This document shows positions 1-7,235 of a stretch of 53,152 bases of DNA, piece by piece; the first letter of the stretch is position 1, and every line of letters starts with the position of its first letter. Source of the stretch: Bacteroidota bacterium (GTDB taxonomy: Bacteria > Bacteroidota > Bacteroidia > AKYH767-A > OLB10); contig CAUJFJ010000108.1 of the NCBI GenBank assembly GCA_963169675.1, forward strand, positions 1 through 53,152, read 5' to 3'. A program made the position numbers and the translations under genes. Below the pieces are notes generated by a model. The model ran no database searches, had not been told where the DNA came from, and was given only the letters and a program-made list of their open reading frames with translations.

Positions 1-143
1 TGTCTGTAAATGGCACTTTCAGAAAATTTCATTTCCTTAGCCAAGTTCTTAATTGTTAGTCCACTTATTCCCGAAGCCGTCAATATTTTTCCTGCCGCTT
101 CAATAATTTCAAGTTGTCTGTCAGAAATTGTTTCTGTTGTCAT
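1..143 (-). CDS. TetR-family transcriptional regulator, N-terminal part (gene runs off the left edge)
   Basis: Reading leftwards from an ATG at 143-141 gives 47 codons with no stop before the edge. They begin MTTETISDRQLEIIEAAGKI and continue through GISGLTIKNLAKEM and FSESAIYRH, the helix-turn-helix of TetR/AcrR regulators (the S-x-x-x-IYRH recognition helix is typical). Only the DNA-binding half is visible, so ligand and targets are unknown. It follows the membrane-protein gene at 154-564 on the same strand with a 10 bp gap, so the two are probably co-transcribed and the membrane protein is a likely target. Confidence 0.8.
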   Translation of the reverse strand, partial: MTTETISDRQLEIIEAAGKILTASGISGLTIKNLAKEMKFSESAIYR

Positions 144-153
144 TTGATATATT

Positions 154-564
154 TTATTCTGTTATAGTTTTCATTTTTAAAAACGCAACACCTAACCAAA
201 TTACAGAGGCTGTCATTGCAATTGCCCCAATTAATACTAAAACAGGAGGCACTCCAAAATACACCTCTGTTAGTATTCCAATTGGCATTAGTAAACCAGT
301 AAGAGCCAACCAAGAAATGGCTTTCACATTTTGGAGTTTGTCTCTAAAATGCAATAGCAAATAGCCAATTAGTATGTTTAGAAAGGCAAACAAGTTGCCG
401 TGAACGTGAGCCAGTCTGCTTTCAAAGTGTTTTCCTATACTGTATGAGTTTACCCATTCTTCCTTTCCCGGAGCAAAGTCTCGGAGATAAATAAGTAGAA
501 AGCCATAAGCCATAAAAAGCCCCATTGTCAGGAAGCCTATTGCAATGTTGTTTTTACCGTTCAT
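154..564 (-). CDS. small four-helix integral membrane protein
   Basis: 136 residues from the ATG at 564; an upstream in-frame extension is less likely because the first hydrophobic helix starts just after this Met (MNGKNNIAIGFLTMGLFMAYG). Four hydrophobic segments lie at roughly residues 6-27, 52-70, 78-98 and 104-126. A histidine pair in the motif AHVHGNLFAFLN (His53, His55) opens helix 2. Small four-helix proteins with an intramembrane His in this place include haem-binding styrene-oxide isomerase/hydroxylaminobenzene-mutase-like proteins, but I cannot place this one firmly. It precedes a TetR-type regulator in the same transcription direction, which suggests regulated expression by a small molecule. 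Confidence 0.7.
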   Translation of the reverse strand: MNGKNNIAIGFLTMGLFMAYGFLLIYLRDFAPGKEEWVNSYSIGKHFESRLAHVHGNLFAFLNILIGYLLLHFRDKLQNVKAISWLALTGLLMPIGILTEVYFGVPPVLVLIGAIAMTASVIWLGVAFLKMKTITE

Positions 565-603
565 CTTGTATATATTTTTAAGTAAGTGAATATTCGCACA
601 CAA

Positions 604-902
604 AGATAGGTCTATTTTATTTATACCTGCAAGTTTTTTTGAGAAAACTTTAAAATGTGACGAAAATCATCTTGGTGCGGTGGGTAATTGGCTCTTTTGG
701 GGTTTGCCTGTGTGTCGGGTTGTGTGAGGGGCAAACCCCAAATGTGCCAATGCGGGCTGGCTAAAATTATTTTTTTAAATGTGCGGTGGGAAAATTTTTA
801 AAACCTTGCGTGGGCTTGTGTGTCGGCAAACAAGTCAGGTCTGTGTCGAGTTACAGCGAAATTGTAAACCGAGTTAAGGTCGTTCGAAAATTAGTTTGGA
901 AG
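604..902. other. non-coding, hairpin-rich, G-rich stretch between two minus-strand genes
   Basis: No credible gene on either strand; the open frames here lack homologous motifs. The plus strand is conspicuously G/T-rich compared with neighbouring DNA. The stretch holds a long inverted repeat (listed separately), and together with the last about 70 bp of the truncated DUF6544-like gene it looks like foreign sequence inserted in or next to that gene. Confidence 0.5.
687..751. repeat. imperfect long inverted repeat (hairpin)
   Basis: Outer arms ATTGGC (687-692) and GCCAAT (746-751) flank perfect 13 bp inner arms TTTGGGGTTTGCC (696-708) and GGCAAACCCCAAA (730-742), around a 21-nt loop. There is no U-tract, so it is not a classical terminator. 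Two nested arms with a short mismatch zone resemble cassette recombination sites or a repeated extragenic palindrome; I saw only one copy in the window. Confidence 0.7.
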
Positions 903-1694
903 TCAAAAGTCTGGGTGTTTTGGTGTCTGCTTGATGGTTGCAAGGGTCGTCATAGGCTTGCTTATAACATTCAACTTATCGCCGTGAGAATTTACAACCG
1001 GAACAAGTGCATTTGCCTTTATCATCATACTTCCTTCGCCGTTCATGTATTTATCACATCCCCGGAACCAAAGCAATGAATTCAATTTCATATTTACGGT
1101 CCAGATAAATGCAGGATCGTTGATGCTGGTATATTGAACTGCAGTTGCTTCATACCAATCATCCTGCTCCGGTTTAAGTTTCATGAATGCGTGTTGTGTT
1201 ATTCTTCCATAACGGATATCCGGTTTCTTTAACACACCACATCTTACTAACCAATTACGCACAGGTTCCGGAAATGATGGAAGGCTCTGTTCCATATTTA
1301 TGGCACTTGAATTTGATGAGGAGTTCTTAAGTATCGTGTTGGTATCTGCAGATACTCTTCCTTCAAATATAAATTCTCCAAATGCGTAAATTACCACACT
1401 TAATAATACCACATTCAACAACGTTCCAAAACGTGCATCTTTCCAAAAGTAAAAAATCAGGAACTGAGAAGTCAATATAGCTAAAAACCCTATTAGCCAG
1501 GCATAACGATGATTGAAACCAAGAGCAAAAGCATACCCCAAGAATAAAATTCCAGCTAATAACCAAACCAATCCCAAAGGTTTAGAAATTGGCAAAGTAA
1601 GTTCTTTCAATTCTTTCAAATCAAAGGCTTTGGCAAAACCTGCAAAATGGATGAAGGCATGTAAAGTTATTAGTAGAATGAAACCAACTTTCAT
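903..1694 (-). pseudogene. DUF6544-like membrane protein, 3' end lost
   Basis: 263 residues from the ATG at 1694 (a GTG at 1718 would add eight residues). Four hydrophobic helices occupy about residues 1-110. A soluble domain follows with SFPEPVRNWLVRCGV, GRITQHAFMKL, WYEATAVQYTSINDPAFIW and DKYMNGEGSMMIKANALVPVVNSHGDKLNV, which is the conserved first half of DUF6544 proteins. Family members normally continue for about another 100 residues; here, after about residue 238, the sequence becomes low-similarity (ISKPMTTLATIKQ...) and stops. I infer that the 3' end was replaced, with a junction near 970-980. It may be non-functional. Confidence 0.6.
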
Positions 1695-2061
1695 GAATAC
1701 AAATATCCTTAAAGACACACTCTATAAAGGTGATAAATGTTAGCAATTGAAAAAAGAAACAAGCACATTGGAAACTTACATTGAACACTAAGAATATCCA
1801 AGCGATTCCGAGCCATATCTAACAAGAAATACAAACCTTATAGTTTGCTCAGAAAATGAAATAAAAAAACCGAGTTGATGGCTTCAATCACAGCCATGAG
1901 AACTATATGCAAAAGTATTATTTCCTTTAAATGATATAATTCTTGAAACCAAAGCTAATTCAAAGAGTAGAAATATAACATACTTTTAATCATTATGTAT
2001 TTGTTTTTCAACACTTTAAAATATTTTCTGACTTTTTTGTCATTTATTATATCCATATTAT

Positions 2062-2069
2062 TATCTTTG
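2062..2069 (+). promoter_or_regulatory. candidate -7 box of the first rrf2 gene
   Basis: TATCTTTG matches the Bacteroidota -7 consensus TAnnTTTG and ends 15 bp before the ATG at 2085. A TTTG at 2036-2039, 22 bp upstream, could be the -33 element. Confidence 0.5.
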
Positions 2070-2084
2070 GCAAAAATATCCTCA

Positions 2085-2540
2085 ATGTTCTCAAAAGGTT
2101 GTGAATATGCTATTAGAGCTGCTATATACATAGCCAGCAAGTCGGAATATGACACAAAGATAAGCTTGATTGAAATTGCATCAGAAATTGGTGCGCCAAT
2201 TCCGTTCACCGCTAAAATTCTACATAAACTTTCAAAAGGCAGAATTGTAGAATCGATAAAAGGGCCCAATGGGGGCTTTTCGATAAATAATCAATCGATT
2301 TCAAAAGTAAATCTAACTCAAATAGTAGAAGCAATTGATGGAAAATCAGTATTTGAGGAGTGCAAGTTAGGATTTAAAATGTGCAATGATGTAAAGCCAT
2401 GTCCGGTACACCACAAATATAAAGAAATACGTCACACTTTCAAGAAAATGATGGAAACAACATCATTAGCTGAAATGTCAATTGGAATAAAATCAAACCA
2501 AACATATTTAAAACAGACAGAGTTTCTACCACCATGTTAA
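2085..2540 (+). CDS. Rrf2-family transcriptional regulator with three conserved cysteines (NsrR/IscR type)
   Basis: 151 residues from the ATG at 2085. The upstream in-frame extension to 1995 is hydrophobic, precedes the promoter box and is not part of the family. The N-terminus MFSKGCEYAIRAAIYIAS is the Rrf2 winged-helix start, and GGFSINN is the wing. Cys93-x6-Cys100-x5-Cys106 matches the cluster-binding cysteines of NsrR/IscR/RsrR proteins, so an Fe-S cluster that senses NO, oxygen or redox state is expected. The RIC repair gene starts 85 bp downstream on the same strand, the typical target of an NO-sensing Rrf2 protein. A second paralogue with the same spacing lies at 9012-9449. Confidence 0.85.
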   Translation: MFSKGCEYAIRAAIYIASKSEYDTKISLIEIASEIGAPIPFTAKILHKLSKGRIVESIKGPNGGFSINNQSISKVNLTQIVEAIDGKSVFEECKLGFKMCNDVKPCPVHHKYKEIRHTFKKMMETTSLAEMSIGIKSNQTYLKQTEFLPPC

Positions 2541-2625
2541 AACCTATGAGATATACTCCAAAGTACGTCCACAAATTTTGATTTCTAGAATTTAAAAGCA
2601 TCGTTCATATTTTAAAAAAGCTACT

Positions 2626-3369
2626 ATGCAGATAAGCAAATCAACCACAGTAGGGCAAATAGTTGCCAATGAATTCCAGACAGCTAAAATATTTGAGAAA
2701 TACAATATAGATTTTTGTTGCAAAGGCCATATTCTTTTGGAAGATGCTTGTAAACAAAGACAAATAAATTATGAAGAACTTGTGACGCAACTATTGACTG
2801 AAATAAATTCAAACTCACCAAAAGGTGGCAATCCTATAGTATTGAATCCTAAACAACTAATTGATCACATAATTTCAAAACATCACAGATATATTATAAA
2901 TTCCATTCCCAGTATAACTTCATTTCTCACCAAATTATCTTCAGTTCATGGCCCTAAACATCAGGAGCTACACCAAATAAGATCGGAATTTACTCAAGCT
3001 ACCAATGAACTGGCCAATCATATGAGAAAAGAAGAATTGGTACTTTTTCCAATAATTAAAAATCTGTATAAATTAAAAAAGGATAGCTATAAGGTGTCAA
3101 CTGAACTAAACAATGCCATTATACATCCAATAAAGTCTATGATGCGTGAACATGAAATTGAGGGAGAAAGATTTGAGTCCATAAAGCTACTATCCAGTCA
3201 GTACACAGTTCCAGAAGATGGTTGTATAACATATCATGTCACATATAAGATGCTCAAAGATTTTCACCAAGATCTTCATGAACATATACATCTTGAGAAC
3301 AATATTTTATTCCCGATGGCTCTCAAACTTGAAATGGAAGTCAGTGGCACTAACTATTTCTACTCATAA
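2626..3369 (+). CDS. ric: iron-sulfur cluster repair di-iron protein (RIC/ScdA/YtfE)
   Basis: 247 residues, normal length for the family. Residues 1-60 form the ScdA N-terminal domain: TTVGQIVANEF, then IFEKYNIDFCCKG with Cys31-Cys32. A hemerythrin-like four-helix bundle follows with the di-iron ligands in LIDHIISKHHRYI, HGPKHQEL, NHMRKEELVLFP, REHEIEGE and DFHQDLHEHIHLENNILFP. RIC proteins repair Fe-S clusters damaged by NO or peroxide in the cytoplasm, apparently by delivering iron. The neighbours (Rrf2 regulator upstream, another hemerythrin protein downstream, NO reductase nearby) support an NO-stress role. Confidence 0.93.
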   Translation: MQISKSTTVGQIVANEFQTAKIFEKYNIDFCCKGHILLEDACKQRQINYEELVTQLLTEINSNSPKGGNPIVLNPKQLIDHIISKHHRYIINSIPSITSFLTKLSSVHGPKHQELHQIRSEFTQATNELANHMRKEELVLFPIIKNLYKLKKDSYKVSTELNNAIIHPIKSMMREHEIEGERFESIKLLSSQYTVPEDGCITYHVTYKMLKDFHQDLHEHIHLENNILFPMALKLEMEVSGTNYFYS

Positions 3370-3425
3370 CCTGTATATAGTTTCAACAGTTAAAGTGCGC
3401 TCTCAGAAACAAAAGTAAAACAAAG

Positions 3426-3881
3426 ATGCCAGTCCCACTTAAACGCAGCGAATTATTATCAGTTTACAGCAAAGAACATCACTTTGCTTTATTATTTATT
3501 TGGAAGTTGAAAAAAGGGCTTAAGAAAAACGTAGCACTCATACGATTACAAAATTATACCCATTGGTTTTACCAACGCTATATTACTCCACATTTTGAAA
3601 ATGAAGAGCAGTTTCTTTTCCCCTTAGTCGAGGATAAAGTGAGTCTGAACAGACTAATACAGGAGCACAACACGATTAGATTACTGTTTAACAGAAACAA
3701 TGTTGATGAGACCACAATGGTTGAATTATGCACAATTTTGGATGATCACATAAGATATGAAGAACGCATTGTGTTTAAACATTTAGAAACTATAATTCAC
3801 TTTTCAAAATCGGTTCAACAAGATTTAAGTAACAATACTTTGAAAAATGAAATAGAGTATTGCGATATCTTCTGGCTTTAA
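3426..3881 (+). CDS. hemerythrin-like domain protein
   Basis: 151 residues. The expected metal-ligand pattern is visible: EHHFALLFIWKLKKG (His18-His19), HFENEEQFLFPLV, IQEHNTIR and LDDHIRYEERIVFKHLE, each a helix with His/Glu ligands of a non-haem di-iron bundle. It lacks the ScdA N-terminal cysteine domain, so it is not a second RIC. It starts 56 bp after ric on the same strand and is probably in the same unit. Possible roles are O2/NO sensing or iron storage for repair; the sequence does not decide between these. Confidence 0.8.
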   Translation: MPVPLKRSELLSVYSKEHHFALLFIWKLKKGLKKNVALIRLQNYTHWFYQRYITPHFENEEQFLFPLVEDKVSLNRLIQEHNTIRLLFNRNNVDETTMVELCTILDDHIRYEERIVFKHLETIIHFSKSVQQDLSNNTLKNEIEYCDIFWL

Positions 3882-4272
3882 ATCCTTTATAATAACACCG
3901 CTTATAGTTATTGCTTCTAAAATTAAATTTCTTAACTACTTTTAAAAATGTAAATTTTAAATTATTTTCATACATATTCTACCCGTTTACTATTCCTTTT
4001 CATTTTATAGTACAATAAAATAATTATTAATATTAAAACAACTGATAGCTAAACGCCCTTCACACCATCAAAAAATGTTAGTAAAGTTGTTAAATTCTAT
4101 TTCCATTCTGTGTATTTTACTCAAGAAGCCTGTGTACTTTTACTTTCATACCAGGAGCGTTAATTATAACGCTTAAATTTTTAATAATTAACCTTTGGGG
4201 TGTAAATCAAAATTATTTCAATAAACATTGAACAAATTAATTCTGACATTTTTAATATCAAAGTCAATCAAT
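3882..4272. other. long intergenic region upstream of the anaerobic ribonucleotide reductase
   Basis: About 390 bp, very AT-rich, with no credible gene. It probably holds the promoter and control region of the nrdD operon. The only distinct element is an 18 bp palindrome at 4156-4173. I found no clear NrdR box; a TAACCTTTG at about 4189-4197 resembles the -7 box but has one extra base. Confidence 0.5.
4156..4173. promoter_or_regulatory. 18 bp palindrome, candidate operator of the nrdD operon
   Basis: AGCGTTAATTATAACGCT has perfect 7 bp arms around a 4 bp centre and lies about 100 bp before the nrdD start, in otherwise featureless AT-rich DNA. Its size and symmetry fit a dimeric repressor or activator. 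It is not an FNR/CRP-type TTGAT-N4-ATCAA site. Confidence 0.4.
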
Positions 4273-6387
4273 ATGGAAAATTATGTAATAAAAAGGAATG
4301 GGAAATATGAACCTTTTCTAAAATACAAAATAGAGAATGCGATATCAAGTGCATTCAACAGCGTTAGTGAACCTGTTAACTCTTTTGTTATCGAAAATGT
4401 TATTGCAAAACTTGAAATAAAGACATCATGGACGGTAGAAGAAATCCAAGACTTAATTGAATTGACGCTGTATGAACACAAACATTTCAATCCAATGCGT
4501 TCCTTTATGCAATACAGGCATACAAGAAAGCTTTTGCGGAGCAAGGAAACTGGCTTCACTGATCAAACAACATTTATTGATTGCACTCAAACTATAGATG
4601 AGTACATCAATAACAGTGACTGGAGAATTAATGCAAATGCCAACACATCATTTTCTAATGCTGGTTTAGTAAACAACGCTGCTGGTAAAATAATTGCCAA
4701 CTATTGGTTGGATAAAGTTTATAGCAAGCAAGAAGGCCATGCACATAGAAATGGTGACATTCACATACATGACCTCGATTGTCTAACAGGATATTGCGCG
4801 GGATGGAGCCTGAGATCGTTGCTAAATGAAGGATTCAATGGCGTAAGAGGAAGGGTTGAGAGCCGGCCACCATCTCATTTCAGAGAAGCACTTGGACAAA
4901 TGGCAAATTTTCTTGGGATACTACAAAGTGAATGGGCGGGAGCCCAAGCTTTCAGTTCATTCGACACTTATTTGGCTCCGTATGTTTTCAAAGACCAATT
5001 AAGCTATGAAGAAGTTTTGAAAGCAATTAAAAGTTTTGTCTATAACTTAAACGTACCTGCACGTTGGGGGCAATCACCATTTACAAACATTACTCTAGAC
5101 TGGGTAGTTCCTGAAGATTTAAAAAACCAAATTCCTACAAAAGAAGATAAGCACCTTTTCAGTGGAATAATAGATGATACATTATTAAGTGTAGCAAAAG
5201 AACGGAACGTAAATAGTTTAGAGTCATTGACCTATAGTCATTTTCAAAAAGAAATAAATATAATAAATCATGCCTTTTATGCTGTAATGACAGCAGGTGA
5301 TTCAAACGGCCAACCATTCACATTTCCAATACCAACTGTAAATATCACAGAAGATTTTGACTGGGATGGAGAAAATACGGATATTTTGTTTGAAAATACA
5401 GCCAAAATAGGATCCTCCTACTTCCAAAATTTTATAGGAAGCCAATACACTATCGATAAAGCAGGTAATAAAATGCCAAATGATTCGGCCTATAAACCAA
5501 ATGCCGTTAGAAGTATGTGTTGCAGACTTCAATTAGATCTTAGGGAGCTTCTTAAAAGAGGTAATGGGCTTTTTGGAAGTGCTGAAATGACAGGAAGCAT
5601 TGGAGTTGTGACAATAAATATGGCCAGATTGGGGTATTTATATAAAGGGAACTCAGAGCTATTATACTCAAAACTTGATGAATTACTTGATATTGCCAAA
5701 TCTACTCTGGAGAAGAAAAGGATATTCATACAAAAAATGTATGACAGAGGACTTTATCCATATACAAAAAGGTATTTGAGGCATTTCAAAAATCACTTTT
5801 CTACAATAGGAGTAAATGGAATAAATGAAATGATCATCAATTTTACTAACAACGCAAACGATACTACTACAGGTAACGGAATCAAAATTGCATCAGACGT
5901 TTTAGATTATATACGATCTAAAATGAAGCAGTACCAATCAGAAACGGGAAATCTATACAACCTTGAAGCTACACCTGCAGAGGGCACAACATATAGATTT
6001 GCTAAAGAAGATAAGAAGCGGTTCCCAGATATCAAACAAGCAGGTACTGGCGAAAACATTTACTATACAAACAGTTCTCAATTACCAGTTAACTTCACAG
6101 AAGATCCTTTTGAGGCATTATTATTGCAAGATGATCTACAATGCAAATATACGGGCGGGACTGTTCTTCATTTGTATATGACCGAAAAAATATCTTCACC
6201 AAAGGCATGTAAAAACTTGGTTAAAAAAGTGATCAGCAATTTTAAACTGCCATATATTACCATAACCCCGGTATTCAGTATTTGCCCAAAACATGGCTAC
6301 TTAACCGGGGAGCATGAATATTGTCCAATATGTGATCAACAATTAACAGAATCCAAAAAAGTACTTGAGAATGAAAACATTAACTAA
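4273..6387 (+). CDS. nrdD: anaerobic (class III) ribonucleoside-triphosphate reductase, large part without the glycyl-radical domain
   Basis: 704 residues from the ATG at 4273, where the ATP-cone begins (MENYVIKRNGKYEPF); an upstream in-frame start lacks family similarity. The ATP-cone spans about residues 1-92. The catalytic barrel has GDIHIHDLDCLTGYCAGW, the thiyl cysteine region at Cys416-Cys417 (SMCCRLQLDLRELLKRG) and GSIGVVTINMARLGYL. The C-terminal zinc site is Cys671-x2-His674 and Cys684-x2-Cys687. The chain stops 17 residues after the zinc site, so the RVxGY glycyl-radical segment required by all NrdD enzymes is absent. It is encoded by the next ORF, which overlaps by 17 bp in the +1 frame. 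Class III RNRs make dNTPs without oxygen, in the cytoplasm. Confidence 0.93.
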   Translation: MENYVIKRNGKYEPFLKYKIENAISSAFNSVSEPVNSFVIENVIAKLEIKTSWTVEEIQDLIELTLYEHKHFNPMRSFMQYRHTRKLLRSKETGFTDQTTFIDCTQTIDEYINNSDWRINANANTSFSNAGLVNNAAGKIIANYWLDKVYSKQEGHAHRNGDIHIHDLDCLTGYCAGWSLRSLLNEGFNGVRGRVESRPPSHFREALGQMANFLGILQSEWAGAQAFSSFDTYLAPYVFKDQLSYEEVLKAIKSFVYNLNVPARWGQSPFTNITLDWVVPEDLKNQIPTKEDKHLFSGIIDDTLLSVAKERNVNSLESLTYSHFQKEINIINHAFYAVMTAGDSNGQPFTFPIPTVNITEDFDWDGENTDILFENTAKIGSSYFQNFIGSQYTIDKAGNKMPNDSAYKPNAVRSMCCRLQLDLRELLKRGNGLFGSAEMTGSIGVVTINMARLGYLYKGNSELLYSKLDELLDIAKSTLEKKRIFIQKMYDRGLYPYTKRYLRHFKNHFSTIGVNGINEMIINFTNNANDTTTGNGIKIASDVLDYIRSKMKQYQSETGNLYNLEATPAEGTTYRFAKEDKKRFPDIKQAGTGENIYYTNSSQLPVNFTEDPFEALLLQDDLQCKYTGGTVLHLYMTEKISSPKACKNLVKKVISNFKLPYITITPVFSICPKHGYLTGEHEYCPICDQQLTESKKVLENENIN

Positions 6388-6535
6388 ACAACAAGCATTA
6401 CCAGAATTCCCAACAAGTTTAAGAACAAAATGTCTGGTTTATACAAGGGTAATGGGCTATCATAGACCCGTTGAAAGTTTCAATATTGGGAAAAAGGGAG
6501 AACATAAACAACGACTCCACTTCCGTGAATTCTAA
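6371..6535 (+). CDS. separate 54-residue glycyl-radical domain of NrdD
   Basis: ATG 6371 to TAA 6535, 54 codons, in a different frame from both neighbours. The C-terminal half reads TRVMGYHRPVESFNIGKK then GEHKQRLHF, the glycyl-radical signature of NrdD (RVxGY-x-RPV-x-x-x-N-x-GK). Gly29 (codon 6455-6457) is the predicted radical site. It overlaps the end of the large NrdD ORF by 17 bp and the start of the activase gene, so translation is probably coupled. Inference: the two chains assemble into a functional reductase, as GrcA (YfiD) does for damaged pyruvate formate-lyase. Alternatives are +1 ribosomal slippage, or an indel in the A6 run at 6355-6360; either would fuse the frames without a stop. 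Confidence 0.85.
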   Translation: MKTLTKQQALPEFPTSLRTKCLVYTRVMGYHRPVESFNIGKKGEHKQRLHFREF

Positions 6536-7211
6536 AAATATAATTTATGACATAACACCTTTTACTGCATTAGATTACCCTGATAAGCTAGCGTGTATTT
6601 TATGGTTTGCCGGGTGTAATATGCGCTGTTCATATTGCTATAATCCGGAAATTGTTCTTGGCAAAGGGAACCTTACAAGTAAGCAGGCGTTAAAATTTGT
6701 TAGGTCGAGGAATCTTTTACTCGATGGAGTTGTCTTTAGTGGTGGAGAATGTACAATTCATAAAGAGTTGCCAGATATTGTGTATGAGGTAAAAAAATGT
6801 GGCTTTCTGGTGAAAATCGATACAAACGGCAGTAATCCGGATTGTCTTCAACTACTTATCGACAATCAATTGATTGACTATGTTGCTTTAGATTTTAAGG
6901 CCCTTCCTGACAAAACATACAAAATAACTCAAAGGAATTTATTTTCCAAATTCTCCGAATCACTAGCCATTTTACAAAACTCTTCAATTCCCTTTGAAGT
7001 TCGAACCACAGTCCATAGTCAATTCTTCAGTCGTCCTTACATAAACAAAATGGTGAATTTTCTTGAAATGGCTGGATATACCGGAATATACTACTTGCAA
7101 AATTTTAGAAATGATTGCAATACCTTAGGAAATCTAATGAATGACAATGGGAAGTATTTGATCAACAATTTCATTCAAAATAAAATACATATTGAAATAA
7201 GAAACCTCTAA
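6525..7211 (+). CDS. nrdG: anaerobic ribonucleotide reductase activating protein (radical SAM activase)
   Basis: 228 residues if started at the GTG at 6525, which lies just before the family N-terminus (NIIYDITPFTALDYPDKLACILWF). There is no ATG in range; TTG at 6471 or 6486 would add 13-18 residues. The radical-SAM motif is Cys31-x3-Cys35-x2-Cys38 (CNMRCSYC), and FSGGECTIH is the SAM-binding GGE motif. The enzyme uses a 4Fe-4S cluster and SAM to generate the glycyl radical on NrdD. It overlaps the small glycyl-radical ORF by 11 bp, which supports one translationally coupled unit of nrdD large part, radical domain and activase. Confidence 0.88.
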   Translation: MNSKNIIYDITPFTALDYPDKLACILWFAGCNMRCSYCYNPEIVLGKGNLTSKQALKFVRSRNLLLDGVVFSGGECTIHKELPDIVYEVKKCGFLVKIDTNGSNPDCLQLLIDNQLIDYVALDFKALPDKTYKITQRNLFSKFSESLAILQNSSIPFEVRTTVHSQFFSRPYINKMVNFLEMAGYTGIYYLQNFRNDCNTLGNLMNDNGKYLINNFIQNKIHIEIRNL

Positions 7212-7235
7212 TTTCTTCTCACAAATCAAAATTAT

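Noticed and set aside
786-1079. 97-codon plus-strand open frame at the left end
   Set aside because: Antisense to the truncated DUF6544-like gene and the hairpin region; composition is Cys/Val/Lys-rich in an odd way and no family motif is present.
4180-4230. NrdR box or FNR site upstream of nrdD
   Set aside because: No match to the NrdR consensus (ACACTATATATAGTGT-like) or to TTGAT-N4-ATCAA; only the separate 18 bp palindrome is convincing.
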